From the NCBI RefSeq assembly GCF_004916975.1, contig NZ_STGQ01000002.1, forward strand, positions 248,001 to 312,000: DNA of 64,000 nucleotides, written 5' to 3'. Positions 34,425-43,803 of the stretch are shown piece by piece (positions within the stretch are counted from its first letter, which is position 1; each line of letters opens with the position of its first letter). A model generated the notes under the pieces. It saw only the letters and a program-made list of their open reading frames with translations. It was not told the DNA's origin and searched no databases. This DNA comes from Paenibacillus dokdonensis (GTDB taxonomy: Bacteria > Bacillota > Bacilli > Paenibacillales > Paenibacillaceae). The position numbers and the translations under genes were made by a program.

Positions 34425-35966
34425 ATGGAAAAAGAATTTCATATGGGACGCACGCTCACCGTGCTGCTGCTTGGAGCGTTCATCTCCATTCTGAACCAGA
34501 CGCTGCTGAACGTAGCCATCCCCCATTTGATGAATGAATTCAATGTATCGGCTACGACCGTCCAGTGGCTGTCCACGGCCTATATGCTGGTGAACGGCGT
34601 ACTGGTGCCGGTTACGGCGTTTTTGATTAACTCTTACGGAACAAGGGCTCTCTTCATGTCCGCCATGGGACTGTTTACCGCCGGTGCCGTGCTGTGCTCG
34701 CTTAGTAATTCCTTCGTGCTCATGCTCGTTGGACGGATTATTCAGGCCAGCGGCGCAGGGATTATTATGCCTGTGGTAATGAACGTATTCCTAACGGTCT
34801 TTCCACCTGAAAAAAGAGGCACCGCGATGGGCACAATGGGGATTGCCATGATGTTCGCACCTGCCCTCGGGCCGACGCTGTCCGGCTGGATTGTTGAACA
34901 TTACACCTGGCGGATCCTGTTTCTCATGGTCATTCCGCTGGCGCTGCTGGATATCCTTTTTGCCTTCAGATGGCTGACCAACGTCAACAAGCTCACCAAG
35001 CCGAAGTTCGATTTCTGGGGTGTGGTTTTCTCTACGCTTGGCTTCGGAATGCTGTTATACGGCTTCAGCTCCGCCGGAGACAAGGGCTGGGAGAGCTTTA
35101 CCGTACTCGGTTCCTTGTTTGTCGGAATTGTCTTCATTATGCTGTTCGTCCTGCGTGAACTAAAAATAGAAGTTCCAATGCTGGAGTTCAGGGTGTTCAA
35201 ATATGATATCTTTACGGTCTCTACCATTGTCGGCGGGCTTGTTAACATGGTCATGTTCGGTGCGATGCTGCTGCTGCCGATCTATCTGCAGAACATTCGT
35301 GGCTTCACACCCCTTCAGTCCGGCCTTCTCCTCCTGCCAGGCGCTTTACTGATGGGTGTGATGTCGCCGATCTCCGGCGCGATCTTCGATAAGATCGGGG
35401 CAAGACCGCTGGCAATTGTCGGACTGTTCATCACCGCCGTGATGACGTTTGAGTTCAGTAAGCTGACCTCAGATACCTCCTTCTCGCATCTGATGATCAT
35501 CTATACCATACGGAGTTTTGGCATGTCGCTCATCATGATGTCCGTACAGACCGAGGGTCTGAATTCGCTGCCGCCGCGCCTCGGCGCCCACGGTACGGCC
35601 ATGTCCAATACGATGCGGCAGGTGGCCGGGTCCATCGGAACCGCGCTGCTCATTACCGTGATGTCGACCCGTTCGACCACTCATATCGCTGATGCCGCCA
35701 ATCACTACACTGCGGATAATCCCTTCATAAGCGAGGATTTGGCAGCACTGAGCCAGAGTATATCCACGACGGCGGGTGTACCTGTAGAAACAGGCTACAG
35801 CTTGGTATTACAAAGCGTATTCGGAATCGTCTCCGAAAAAGGCACCATCGAGGGGATCAACGATGCCTTCATTGTGGCAACCTGGATTGCCATCATTGCC
35901 TTGCTTCTGTCCTTCTTCCTGCGCAGAGCGCGGAAGCCGGCGAAGAAGCCGAAGCATGCCAAGTAA
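34425..35966 (+). CDS. DHA2-family (14-TMS) MFS drug transporter, EmrB-like
   Basis: A 513-residue major facilitator transporter with about 14 membrane segments of the DHA2/EmrB/LmrB group. Motif C of drug:proton antiporters is visible as GIAMMFAPALGPTLSGWIVEHYTWR, and the N-terminal NQTLLNVAIPHLMNEF motif is typical. Proton-driven export of hydrophobic drugs is the family role. It follows the EmrA-like adaptor in one operon, with a GAGGGGGCAGG site before the ATG. The C-terminal tail is basic (RRARKPAKKPKHAK). Closed by the terminator at 35985. Confidence 0.93.
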   Translation: MEKEFHMGRTLTVLLLGAFISILNQTLLNVAIPHLMNEFNVSATTVQWLSTAYMLVNGVLVPVTAFLINSYGTRALFMSAMGLFTAGAVLCSLSNSFVLMLVGRIIQASGAGIIMPVVMNVFLTVFPPEKRGTAMGTMGIAMMFAPALGPTLSGWIVEHYTWRILFLMVIPLALLDILFAFRWLTNVNKLTKPKFDFWGVVFSTLGFGMLLYGFSSAGDKGWESFTVLGSLFVGIVFIMLFVLRELKIEVPMLEFRVFKYDIFTVSTIVGGLVNMVMFGAMLLLPIYLQNIRGFTPLQSGLLLLPGALLMGVMSPISGAIFDKIGARPLAIVGLFITAVMTFEFSKLTSDTSFSHLMIIYTIRSFGMSLIMMSVQTEGLNSLPPRLGAHGTAMSNTMRQVAGSIGTALLITVMSTRSTTHIADAANHYTADNPFISEDLAALSQSISTTAGVPVETGYSLVLQSVFGIVSEKGTIEGINDAFIVATWIAIIALLLSFFLRRARKPAKKPKHAK

Positions 35967-35981
35967 CTTCGCGGGCAGCAT

Positions 35982-36028
35982 GCGGAAGCCGCCATCCACA
36001 ACGGGATGGCGGCTTCTATGCGTTTTTT
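35982..36028 (+). terminator. Strong terminator after the efflux operon
   Basis: GAAGCCGCCATCC (35985 onward) and GGATGGCGGCTTC (ending 36016) form a 13-base-pair perfect stem with a short loop, followed after a few bases by TTTTTT. The region 36029-36328 beyond it has no gene; it holds a TATAAT at 36060-36065 and the element at 36238. Confidence 0.85.
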
Positions 36029-36237
36029 AGGATCATTTTAATCGTATCCCATCGGGTACTATAATCAACACTGTTATCATCCCCGGCCGGAGTTAGCCTA
36101 TGTGTGATCTTGAATTCCCCCCGCCATGTAAGCCCTTTTCTCCCTCAAGAACAGAAAAGCCGATCACGAAAAATCTGCCGATGGACACTCTTCGGGCGGC
36201 TCCTCTAGAATGAAATTGTGTTCACGGCCGTTCACTT

Positions 36238-36252
36238 TGTAAAACGCTTACA
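36238..36252. promoter_or_regulatory. TGTAA-N5-TTACA operator, cre-like
   Basis: TGTAAAACGCTTACA lies 77 bases upstream of the ribosome-binding site of the LplBCA-type operon. It is a perfect inverted repeat of TGTAA and resembles a CcpA cre with one extra base in the centre-left arm. CcpA or a LacI-family regulator could bind it. Confidence 0.5.
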
Positions 36253-36328
36253 TTTTATTCATCCATATCTATGGGAATGGAAAGCTGTGCTGCATCCTTC
36301 AATAACGTTCCATCAAGGGGGCTGTCCA

Positions 36329-37228
36329 ATGTCAATCAAATGGCTTCGATCCAACTGGGAGCTCTATGCTCTGATTCTGCCCGTTGTGGCCTATTTCATT
36401 ATATTCCATTACATCCCGATGTACGGTGTCCAAATTGCCTTCAAGGATTTCATCGCGACCAAAGGAATTCTCGGATCGCCTTGGGTAGGGCTCAAACACT
36501 TCGAGCGGTTCTATCACAGCTATTATTTCTGGCGACTCATTAAAAATACGCTGGGTATCGGCGTGTTTCAACTGGTCGTCGGATTTCCTGTCCCCATTCT
36601 GCTCGCGCTCATGATCAACGAGGTTCGCGTCAAAAAGTTCAAGAAGATCGTCCAGACGGTTACTTACGCCCCTCACTTTCTCTCTACGGTGGTCCTCGTT
36701 GGCATTCTGGTTATTTTCCTCACGCCTGATACAGGGATCATGAACCAGATCGTCAAAGCGTTTGGGGGCCAATCGATCTCGTTCATGACGGAACCATCAT
36801 GGTTCAAATCGCTCTATGTATTTTCCGGCGTGTGGCAGCAGATGGGATGGAGCTCGATTATTTATTTAGCAGCTCTTTCCGGCGTCGATCCCCAGCTTCA
36901 TGAAGCCGCACGAGTGGATGGCGCTTCCCGGATGCAGCGGATTTGGCATATTAATCTTCCTTGCATATTGCCGACCATCGTCATTTTGCTCATTCTTAAT
37001 ACGGGCTCTATCCTGAGTGTCGGGTTCGAGAAGGTATTCCTGATGCAGAACGACATGAACCTCGAGAGCTCGGACGTGTTTGCCACTTATGTATACCGTA
37101 GCGGACTTCTAGGGGCTCAGTACAGCTTCTCCGCGGCTGTCGGATTTTTCTCGAACATTGTCAACTTCATCATTATCGTAGCCGTAAACTTCATCGCGAA
37201 GCGGGTCGGCTCGACCAGTCTCTGGTAG
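36329..37228 (+). CDS. LplB-type sugar ABC permease
   Basis: A 299-residue permease with six predicted helices, of the LplB/YtcP-associated group common in Paenibacillus. N-terminus MSIKWLRSNWELYALILPVV and the FHYIPMYGVQIAFKDF motif are diagnostic; the EAA loop is LHEAARVDGASRMQRIWHINLP. ATG at 36329 is chosen because AAGGGGGC lies 7 bases upstream; a frame opening at 36218 has no such site. It is the first gene of an importer operon with the permease at 37247 and lipoprotein at 38154. There is no ATPase gene, as usual: a shared MsmX-type ATPase encoded elsewhere would serve. Confidence 0.92.
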   Translation: MSIKWLRSNWELYALILPVVAYFIIFHYIPMYGVQIAFKDFIATKGILGSPWVGLKHFERFYHSYYFWRLIKNTLGIGVFQLVVGFPVPILLALMINEVRVKKFKKIVQTVTYAPHFLSTVVLVGILVIFLTPDTGIMNQIVKAFGGQSISFMTEPSWFKSLYVFSGVWQQMGWSSIIYLAALSGVDPQLHEAARVDGASRMQRIWHINLPCILPTIVILLILNTGSILSVGFEKVFLMQNDMNLESSDVFATYVYRSGLLGAQYSFSAAVGFFSNIVNFIIIVAVNFIAKRVGSTSLW

Positions 37229-37246
37229 AAAGGAGGCCGCATCCCT

Positions 37247-38125
37247 ATGGGTGATACACGCGGCGATAAATTATTCGGCATCGTTAATACCATCGTACTT
37301 TTGATTATTTTAGCCATTGTTATGTATCCGTTGATTTTCGTTGTTTCGGCTTCGATCTCCAACCAGTTGGCCGTCTCCAGCGGCAAGATGTGGTTATTCC
37401 CCAAAGAATTTACCTTGGTCGGCTACCAAAAGGTATTCCAGAACCATGACATTCTCGTTGGATATGGTAATACATTTCTGTACGCCATCGTAGGTACATC
37501 CATTAATCTTGTGATGACCGTACTGGCGGCCTATCCGTTATCCCGCAGGAAGTTCGCAGGCAAAAACATCATCATGTTCATCATGGTCTTCACCATGTTC
37601 TTCTCTGGCGGCATGATTCCCACCTACCTTATCATCAAGAAGCTGGGGATGCTGAACACGATGTGGTCGCTCGTCATTCCGAATGCGGTAGCCGTATGGA
37701 ACATCATCATTATGCGGACATTCTTTCAGGAAAGCGTGCCGGCCGAGGTTCAGGAAGCGGCGATGATCGACGGATGTTCTCACACCGGAATTCTTATGCG
37801 AGTGATGCTGCCTCTGTCGATGCCGATTCTCGCGGTCATGACGCTCTTCTACTGCGTCGATCACTGGAACTCCTATTTCTCTGCATTGATCTATTTAACG
37901 GACCGGGCAAAGTTCCCGCTGCAGCTCATTCTGCGGGAAATCCTGATTCAGAACCAGATGGATAAAATGTCAGGGGGCGCCACTTCGCTTTCGGAACAAA
38001 TCATGTACGGGCAAGCCATTAAATATGCCGTGGTTGTCGTAGCCAACTTGCCGGTGTTCCTGCTCTATCCTTTCCTTCAGCGTTATTTCGTGCAAGGAAT
38101 GACCATCGGGGCAATCAAAGGATAA
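37247..38125 (+). CDS. LplC/YtcP-type sugar ABC permease
   Basis: A 292-residue partner permease of the one at 36329. Six helices, N-terminal VMYPLIFVVSASISNQLAVSSGKMWLFPKEFTLVGY, EAA loop EVQEAAMIDGCSHTGILMRVMLPLS, and the usual C-terminal ending FVQGMTIGAIKG. The intact ending contrasts with the clipped permease at 11701. Gap to the first permease is 18 bases with an AAAGGAGG site. The substrate may be a di- or oligosaccharide of plant cell wall; this cannot be settled from sequence. Confidence 0.92.
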   Translation: MGDTRGDKLFGIVNTIVLLIILAIVMYPLIFVVSASISNQLAVSSGKMWLFPKEFTLVGYQKVFQNHDILVGYGNTFLYAIVGTSINLVMTVLAAYPLSRRKFAGKNIIMFIMVFTMFFSGGMIPTYLIIKKLGMLNTMWSLVIPNAVAVWNIIIMRTFFQESVPAEVQEAAMIDGCSHTGILMRVMLPLSMPILAVMTLFYCVDHWNSYFSALIYLTDRAKFPLQLILREILIQNQMDKMSGGATSLSEQIMYGQAIKYAVVVVANLPVFLLYPFLQRYFVQGMTIGAIKG

Positions 38126-38153
38126 AAAATATCGTTTTCGAGGAGGATCTTAA

Positions 38154-39770
38154 ATGATGAAACACCGCCAAAAATCTTTGCTGTTGTTGGTTTCCCTTAT
38201 GCTGGCTGCGAGTACCCTGCTTGCCGCATGCAGCCGCACAAGTGAAACTTCAGCCCCGCAGGGCGACGGTCAAACTTCCGCATCAAACGAGGTTAGCATG
38301 GAAGGGATGCCTATCGTTCAAAACCCGATCAACTTGGAGTTCTTCGCACCCAAACGTTTCGCGGCATCCGACTGGAACAACATCCTCATCTGGCAGGAAT
38401 ATGAGAAAATGACCAACATCCATGTAAAATGGAACACGGTGGATCGGGATAATCTGGTAGAGAAGCGGAATATCCTGCTCGCTGGCGGCGACTATCCCGA
38501 TGCGCTGTACGGAAACGGCCTGTCGGCTTCCGATCTGATGATGTACGGCGAACAGGGCGTCTTCCTCAAGCTGAACGATTATATCGACAAATATGCGCCT
38601 AATTTCAAAAAACTGCTTGAGGAATACCCGGAGGTCAAAAAAGCGATTACGATGCCGGACGGTAATATCTATTCGTTCCCGACCATCACCGATCCCAATT
38701 TCAAATCGATGCTGACCGGCGCCTTTATGTGGTATAACCCCGAATGGTTCGCAAAAACGGGCCTATCCGAGCCGAAAACAACGGATGAGTTCTATGAATT
38801 TTTAAAAGCGGTCAAAGCGAAAGATCCAAAAACGATCCCCCTTGGCGGAGGCCCTGGCTGGGCATACCTCGGCAATTTCCTGCAGGGTGCCTGGGGGCTT
38901 GGCAACCGCGGGGTCACGCACCCGTATGTGGATATCGATCCAGCGACAAATGAGCTCCGGTTCTTCCCGATCGATCCGAACTATAAAGAGCTGCTTCAAT
39001 ACACGAATAAGCTGTATGCCGAGGGCTTAATTGACAGGGATTTCTTCACCGCGAACGCAGATCAGATTATTGCTAAAGGTTCCCAAGGTGTGTATGCTGT
39101 TATTGCCGATTACAATCCGGAATCCGTCTACTCGAATCTGAAGGGGTATGCCGGAGCATCTGCCTTGAAAGGACCGCACGGGGATCAAATGTATTCGTAT
39201 ATCGGTTCTTCCGTGGGCAATCCGGGCCAATTCGTCATTACGAACAAAAACAAGAATCCGGAAGCAACGGTACGCTGGGTTGATTATCTGTACAGCGATG
39301 AAGGCAGCAAGCTCTTCTTCATGGGCGTGAAAGATAAGACGTTCACCGAAAAAGCGGGCGGAGAGATGGATTACACCGATGAAATTAAGCATAACCCGAA
39401 TGGCTTGACCCAAGACCAGGCGGTATCGCAATATTTGGTCTGGCCAGGCGTAGGCTATCCGGGCATTCTAAAGCAGCAGTACTTTAAAGGTTCCGAAGGG
39501 ATGCCAGCCTCGGTTGATGCCGCGAAGAAAGTGGAACCGTATCTCATTAAAGAGATCTGGCCGCCATTCACATACACCAAGGATGAAACGGAACGGATGA
39601 CGGTACTCCGGGCGGATATAGAGACCTATGTTAAGGAAATGACCACCAAGTTCATTACGGGAGGCGCCTCCTTTAATGAATGGGATTCCTACGTGAATAC
39701 GCTGAAAAAAATGGGGCTGGACGAATATATGGAGATTTATAAAGCCGGCTACAATCGTTATACGAAGTAA
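38154..39770 (+). CDS. LplA-type solute-binding lipoprotein
   Basis: A 538-residue extracellular lipoprotein. Signal peptide with lipobox LLAAC (Cys at residue 25), a Ser/Thr/Gln linker, and the large binding fold of the LplA/LipO group (NLEFFAPKRFAASDWNNILIWQEYEK; NILLAGGDYPDALYGNGLS). The start may be either of two adjacent Met codons; AGGAGG is 7-10 bases before. It completes the importer with the permeases at 36329 and 37247. An intercistronic hairpin separates it from the AraC-type regulator. Confidence 0.92.
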   Translation: MMKHRQKSLLLLVSLMLAASTLLAACSRTSETSAPQGDGQTSASNEVSMEGMPIVQNPINLEFFAPKRFAASDWNNILIWQEYEKMTNIHVKWNTVDRDNLVEKRNILLAGGDYPDALYGNGLSASDLMMYGEQGVFLKLNDYIDKYAPNFKKLLEEYPEVKKAITMPDGNIYSFPTITDPNFKSMLTGAFMWYNPEWFAKTGLSEPKTTDEFYEFLKAVKAKDPKTIPLGGGPGWAYLGNFLQGAWGLGNRGVTHPYVDIDPATNELRFFPIDPNYKELLQYTNKLYAEGLIDRDFFTANADQIIAKGSQGVYAVIADYNPESVYSNLKGYAGASALKGPHGDQMYSYIGSSVGNPGQFVITNKNKNPEATVRWVDYLYSDEGSKLFFMGVKDKTFTEKAGGEMDYTDEIKHNPNGLTQDQAVSQYLVWPGVGYPGILKQQYFKGSEGMPASVDAAKKVEPYLIKEIWPPFTYTKDETERMTVLRADIETYVKEMTTKFITGGASFNEWDSYVNTLKKMGLDEYMEIYKAGYNRYTK

Positions 39771-39798
39771 CTTTACACCGACATCAACCTTACCAGTC

Positions 39799-39837
39799 TG
39801 CCAAAGACGAAACGCTTCGAGCGTTTTCTCTTTGGCA
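39799..39837 (+). other. Intercistronic stem-loop between lipoprotein and regulator
   Basis: TGCCAAAGACGAAACGCT and AGCGTTTTCTCTTTGGCA pair around a TCG loop with two minor mismatches. There is no T run, so it is more likely an mRNA-processing or stabilising element (raising lipoprotein level over regulator) or an attenuator than a full terminator. Confidence 0.6.
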
Positions 39838-39889
39838 TTGGCTGTCTTAAGGAGATGGCGATGACTATTAAGGCAAAGGCGGGAAGACG

Positions 39890-42241
39890 ATGCGTGCAAA
39901 ATGGCTGGGCGGAACCATGCGGCTCCGTTTCTACAAGTATTTTCTATCCTATGTTGCTGTGATTGTCGTTCTTCTTCTTATCGTCGGCGGTATCGTATAC
40001 AAAGGCTTTTTTACCACGTTAAGTGCTGAAGTGCAGGATCATACCATTGCGAATCTGACAGGAATTAAAGATACGATGGATACCAAGATCAGCGAAATGA
40101 ACCGGATGGCCCTGCAGATATCATCCGATCCCGTGCTGACCCCGTTTATGATTGAAGAGAATGGATATGCGCTGAACCGAACCGTCAAGGAATTGAAAAC
40201 GTATAAATCCACGAACATGTTCATCCGTGACTTATTGATATACTATCCCACCCAGCACTCGGACCGTCTGTACGGATCAAGCGGTACCTATGACGCCGAC
40301 GATTTTTTTGGATACGTTTACAAATTTAAAGATTGGAGTAAGCCGAATCTGGACGCCATTTTCTCCGGAATGAAGGCACCCATGATGCGGCCGCTCGAAA
40401 CGGTGATGGTCAACGGAGTCAATCCGATGCAGCTCTCCGTTTATATCCATCCCCTGTCGATTAACCGGGAGAACCGTTACGGAATGCTGCTGTTCCTGAT
40501 TGAAGAGTCCAGCGTACGTTCGATCGCGCAGGCCGCTCTGCAGCATTATGACGGATTTATGTATATACTGAACGAACGGAATGAACAGGTGTTCCGCCTG
40601 GCCAACGGGGAACGCGATGAAGCGGAGACGGCGATCAGCCAGCGGATCATGAACGGACCCACTGACAAAACAGTCGATACCCTGCCGGTGAAGGGGCGCA
40701 ACTATTCAATTATACGGCTGCAATCCGGTTATAATCATTGGTCATACATCACCGTAATGCCTACGGACCAGTTTATGGGGAAAGTGGAGCGGAGCCGCCT
40801 TCTCTTTCTGTATACCATCGCAGCGGTCTTTCTGATTGGCCTGGTCATGGCATTTGCCCTTTCCTTAAATAATTACCGGCCCCTGCAGCGGCTGATCACC
40901 AAATTGAAAACCCAATATTCCATTCATGATTCCGCCAGGCAGACGGATGAATACGAGTTAATATTTCATGCCGTCGGAGAGATCAACCGCGAAAAGGAAG
41001 GGCTGCTTCACCGGTTGAATGCCCAGGGAGCCGCCCTGAAGGAAAAACATCTGCTGTCTCTCCTGTACGGACGGATGAAACCCGAAAATGTGGAGGAAAC
41101 CTTCGCCCACTCCAATGTCGTTCTTGATAAGCCTTTTTTCACAGTGCTGATATTCCTCATCGACGACAGCGGAAAGCTCAAGCAGACCCAGACGGAATCC
41201 ATGCAGCTGATTGTGAGGTACAGCCTGCTCAAAATGATTGAGGACCTTTCCCTCGAATCCGGTGCGGGCTACGGCATCGAGCTGCCCGATAACCGCGGCT
41301 TTGTGCTCCTGCTCAACTTGAATGAAGGCTTCGATCATGTACGGCATCCAGCCGAATTAGCCGCCAAGGCCAAGGAGCTATTCCGGCAGTACGCGGGCCT
41401 ATCCGTCACGGCAGGCATTGGCGGTATATATGGCGATATCGGCAAAACTTATCAATCTTTCCTGGAAGCAGGCCAGGCTGCGAGGTATCGCTTTATTCAA
41501 GGCGGCGACCGGGTCATTCTTTATGAAGACATCCAGCATCATGACCAAAAAGGCATCTTCTGGCACCCGCTTGAGCAGGAGTCGGAAATCGCTCGGGCGA
41601 TCAAGGGCGGCCGCAGCGACGAAGCGGAGGCGATAATCCGCGACATCATCGCCAACATCGTCCATCGGCAAATCCCGCTGAGGGCTGCAGAGCTGATCTG
41701 TTTTGACATTGTAAATACGATATTAAAAACGTTCATTGAGCTGGAGATTCAATCGGCCGAGCAGAGTGACGGAGGCCTTGAAGATCTGCTCGCCGCCGAA
41801 TTCGAAACAATGGAAGAGATGGAATGTATGCTGATTGGACTTTGCAGGCATCTTTGTTCCTATATCGGCAAGGCTACGGAAGGTAAGCAAACAGGCCTGA
41901 CCGAGAAAATTCTGGCCTATATTACTGATCATTACTGCGACCATTCCCTATCCCTCGACAACATTTCCGGCCAGTTCGGACTGTCTCCCTCCTACGTCAC
42001 CCGGTTATTCAAAGAGACGTCAGGACAATCGCTGATGCGGTACATCGACGGCATGCGAATGAACAAAGCGAAGGAACTGCTTCGGTCTTCCGATGCCCCG
42101 CTCAAAGATATTATCCATGAAGTCGGTTATATTGACGCCACGAATTTTATTCGCAAATTCAAGAAGAATGAAGGACTGACCCCGATCCAGTACAGGACCG
42201 TCGTCCGTGCGGATCATACCGAGGGAGGTATAAGTTTGTAA
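39890..42241 (+). CDS. Membrane-bound AraC-family regulator
   Basis: A 783-residue one-component regulator. One helix at residues 17-37, an extracellular Cache-like sensing domain, a second helix near 300-322 (LLFLYTIAAVFLIGLVMAFAL), a middle cytoplasmic region, and a C-terminal AraC double helix-turn-helix (ISGQFGLSPSYVTRLFKETSG and DIIHEVGYIDATNFIRKFKK). This type (as in YtdP of B. subtilis) activates a neighbouring sugar importer without a kinase. The likely target is the promoter upstream of 36329. A second possible start is at 39917 with GGCGGAA before it. The operon ends at the terminator at 42271. Confidence 0.9.
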   Translation: MRAKWLGGTMRLRFYKYFLSYVAVIVVLLLIVGGIVYKGFFTTLSAEVQDHTIANLTGIKDTMDTKISEMNRMALQISSDPVLTPFMIEENGYALNRTVKELKTYKSTNMFIRDLLIYYPTQHSDRLYGSSGTYDADDFFGYVYKFKDWSKPNLDAIFSGMKAPMMRPLETVMVNGVNPMQLSVYIHPLSINRENRYGMLLFLIEESSVRSIAQAALQHYDGFMYILNERNEQVFRLANGERDEAETAISQRIMNGPTDKTVDTLPVKGRNYSIIRLQSGYNHWSYITVMPTDQFMGKVERSRLLFLYTIAAVFLIGLVMAFALSLNNYRPLQRLITKLKTQYSIHDSARQTDEYELIFHAVGEINREKEGLLHRLNAQGAALKEKHLLSLLYGRMKPENVEETFAHSNVVLDKPFFTVLIFLIDDSGKLKQTQTESMQLIVRYSLLKMIEDLSLESGAGYGIELPDNRGFVLLLNLNEGFDHVRHPAELAAKAKELFRQYAGLSVTAGIGGIYGDIGKTYQSFLEAGQAARYRFIQGGDRVILYEDIQHHDQKGIFWHPLEQESEIARAIKGGRSDEAEAIIRDIIANIVHRQIPLRAAELICFDIVNTILKTFIELEIQSAEQSDGGLEDLLAAEFETMEEMECMLIGLCRHLCSYIGKATEGKQTGLTEKILAYITDHYCDHSLSLDNISGQFGLSPSYVTRLFKETSGQSLMRYIDGMRMNKAKELLRSSDAPLKDIIHEVGYIDATNFIRKFKKNEGLTPIQYRTVVRADHTEGGISL

Positions 42242-42270
42242 TAACATGAATGTTTCCATGTGAACCCAAA

Positions 42271-42305
42271 CAGCCTGAGTCCTTATGAATACAGGACTCA
42301 GGCTG
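42271..42305. terminator. Bidirectional terminator, AraC / alkaline phosphatase
   Basis: CAGCCTGAGTCCT and AGGACTCAGGCTG form a 13-base-pair perfect stem with a 9-base loop. The T content downstream on the plus side is modest (GCTTTTTAA at 42317). Confidence 0.75.
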
Positions 42306-42347
42306 CTTAAAGATTGCTTTTTAATAGCCGCCTGCATGACAGGCTTC

Positions 42348-43604
42348 TTACTTCATGAGCCCCCAAGCCTTAAGAATCGCATCATGCACGTACGTATTTT
42401 CATGGACGCCGGTGAAGAGCTCCGCGCCGCTTCCCATCGCAGTCAGTGGAATATCAACCCCGGTATGTCCCGAAGTCGTCCAGTCAACGTAGAACTGCTC
42501 CTTGGAGCCGTAGATACTGAATGGTCCATCCTCTTTCGAGATTCCGTCACCAGACTCATCCTTATCATCCACACCTTCGAGTGCAAAACCGCCGGTTTCA
42601 TGATCAGCCAGCACCAGTACGAGCGTATCCGGATGCTTTTTCGCGAATTCCTTGGCAACGCCCACCGCTTTATCCAGCTCCTGTCCAGCCTTGATCGTCA
42701 GCTTCGCGTTGTTTTCATGCGCCATTTCATCGGTTCCTTCCTCTTCAACCATCAGGAAAAATCCTTTTTTGTTCGTGGAGAGGGTATCCAGCGCCTTCTG
42801 TGTCATGTCCTTCAGCGGTACAACCGGGTTGTACACATCGCCTTCTCCCTCAGGCTTCTGCTGGAACATCTCCTCATTAGCGAACAGCCCGAGAATTTTT
42901 CCGTTCTTCGCTTTTTGCAGCTCCTCCTTGCTCGTCACATATTGATAGCCGAGTTTTTTGGCATGATCCACCAGATTGCCTTCCGTCCCTTTGCTTTCTT
43001 CCGTTGGATCTTCGGCGGGATGATCCTCGAATTTACCCGGGTTGCCGGCAGGATACCAGAAATCTTCTCCGCCTCCGAGCAGCACGTCTACCTTGCTGTT
43101 ATCGAGATATTGCTTTGCGATCTTGCTTTGCTGTGAACGGTCTTCGACATGGGATCCAAACACCGCCGGTGTCGCATCGGTAATCTGGCTTGTCGTCACG
43201 AGACCCGTTGATTTGCCGAGTCCTTTTGCAACTTCCAGCAGGGTTTTGACAGGTTTTTTATTCGCATCAACGCCTACGGCGCCGTTATATGTTTTGACTC
43301 CGCTGGCAATCGCTGTTCCTGCAGCTGCTGAATCGGTCACGGCTACAGTGGAGTGCGTACGGAGAAATGCGGAATAAGGCATATCGTCCATCTGAAGCTT
43401 GCCATTTAATCCGACTGTATTCAGGCGGATAGCATCCCGCTGCGCTGCTCCCATGCCGTCACCGACGAACAGGATTACATTTTTTGCTTTCGTGGACGCT
43501 GTGTTCCCTTTGGCTTGAACAATCCCTCCGGAAATCACAAGACTTGCTGCCGCTGTCAGGCATAGTGCGGCTTGTACGATGCTCCGTTTCTTTCTTATCA
43601 TCAC
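42348..43604 (-). CDS. Secreted alkaline phosphatase
   Basis: A 418-residue phosphomonoesterase of the PhoA/PhoB type. Signal peptide at residues 1-31 (basic start RKKR, hydrophobic core, ending near VQAKG). The active site reads NVILFVGDGMG (metal Asp), VTDSAAAGTA with the nucleophilic Ser, GFFLMVEEEGTDEMAHEN, and VLADHETGGF with metal-binding Asp and His; SGHTGVDIPL provides a late His. It releases phosphate outside the cell. An upstream PHO box predicts phosphate-starvation control by PhoPR. Monocistronic. Confidence 0.95.
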   Translation of the reverse strand: MMIRKKRSIVQAALCLTAAASLVISGGIVQAKGNTASTKAKNVILFVGDGMGAAQRDAIRLNTVGLNGKLQMDDMPYSAFLRTHSTVAVTDSAAAGTAIASGVKTYNGAVGVDANKKPVKTLLEVAKGLGKSTGLVTTSQITDATPAVFGSHVEDRSQQSKIAKQYLDNSKVDVLLGGGEDFWYPAGNPGKFEDHPAEDPTEESKGTEGNLVDHAKKLGYQYVTSKEELQKAKNGKILGLFANEEMFQQKPEGEGDVYNPVVPLKDMTQKALDTLSTNKKGFFLMVEEEGTDEMAHENNAKLTIKAGQELDKAVGVAKEFAKKHPDTLVLVLADHETGGFALEGVDDKDESGDGISKEDGPFSIYGSKEQFYVDWTTSGHTGVDIPLTAMGSGAELFTGVHENTYVHDAILKAWGLMK

Positions 43605-43636
43605 ATTTCCTCCTTTGGTTGAATGATACTAGAGTC

Positions 43637-43690
43637 AGTATAGAAGGAAACTGTTAAATAAATTTCTAATAAATGTTAATTGTATGTATA
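43637..43690 (-). promoter_or_regulatory. PHO box (four PhoP repeats) and -10 of alkaline phosphatase
   Basis: Reading the minus strand, hexamers TATACA (43690-43685), TTAACA (43679-43674), TAGAAA (43668-43663) and TTAACA (43657-43652) are spaced exactly 11 bases, the layout of Bacillus PhoP sites (TTAACA-like repeats, N4-6). A TATACT at 43642-43637 would be the -10, at the distance expected of a PhoP-activated promoter. Confidence 0.8.
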
Positions 43691-43711
43691 ATATATCTTT
43701 TCATATATATA

Positions 43712-43803
43712 AAATTGAAATAAAGAAAACGACAAGCTTTATTTCAGTTTATATAGTTAAATTGAAATAACGAAAACGGCATGCTTTATTTCATTTTATA
43801 TAG
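43712..43803. repeat. Two tandem 47-base repeats, each with a stem-loop
   Basis: Copies at 43712-43756 and 43759-43803 follow each other with a constant 47-base period and differ at four positions. Each contains the inverted repeat TGAAATAAAG / CTTTATTTCA (copy 2 with one mismatch) around a loop containing GAAAACG. They lie between the phosphatase PHO box and the fumarase gene, about 110 bases upstream of the latter. Confidence 0.75.

Noticed and set aside
42285-43136. 283-codon plus-strand frame opposite alkaline phosphatase
   Set aside because: Begins inside a terminator hairpin and runs antisense to a well-supported gene.
43712-43803. CRISPR array
   Set aside because: Only two copies, adjoining without spacers, and no cas genes in the window.
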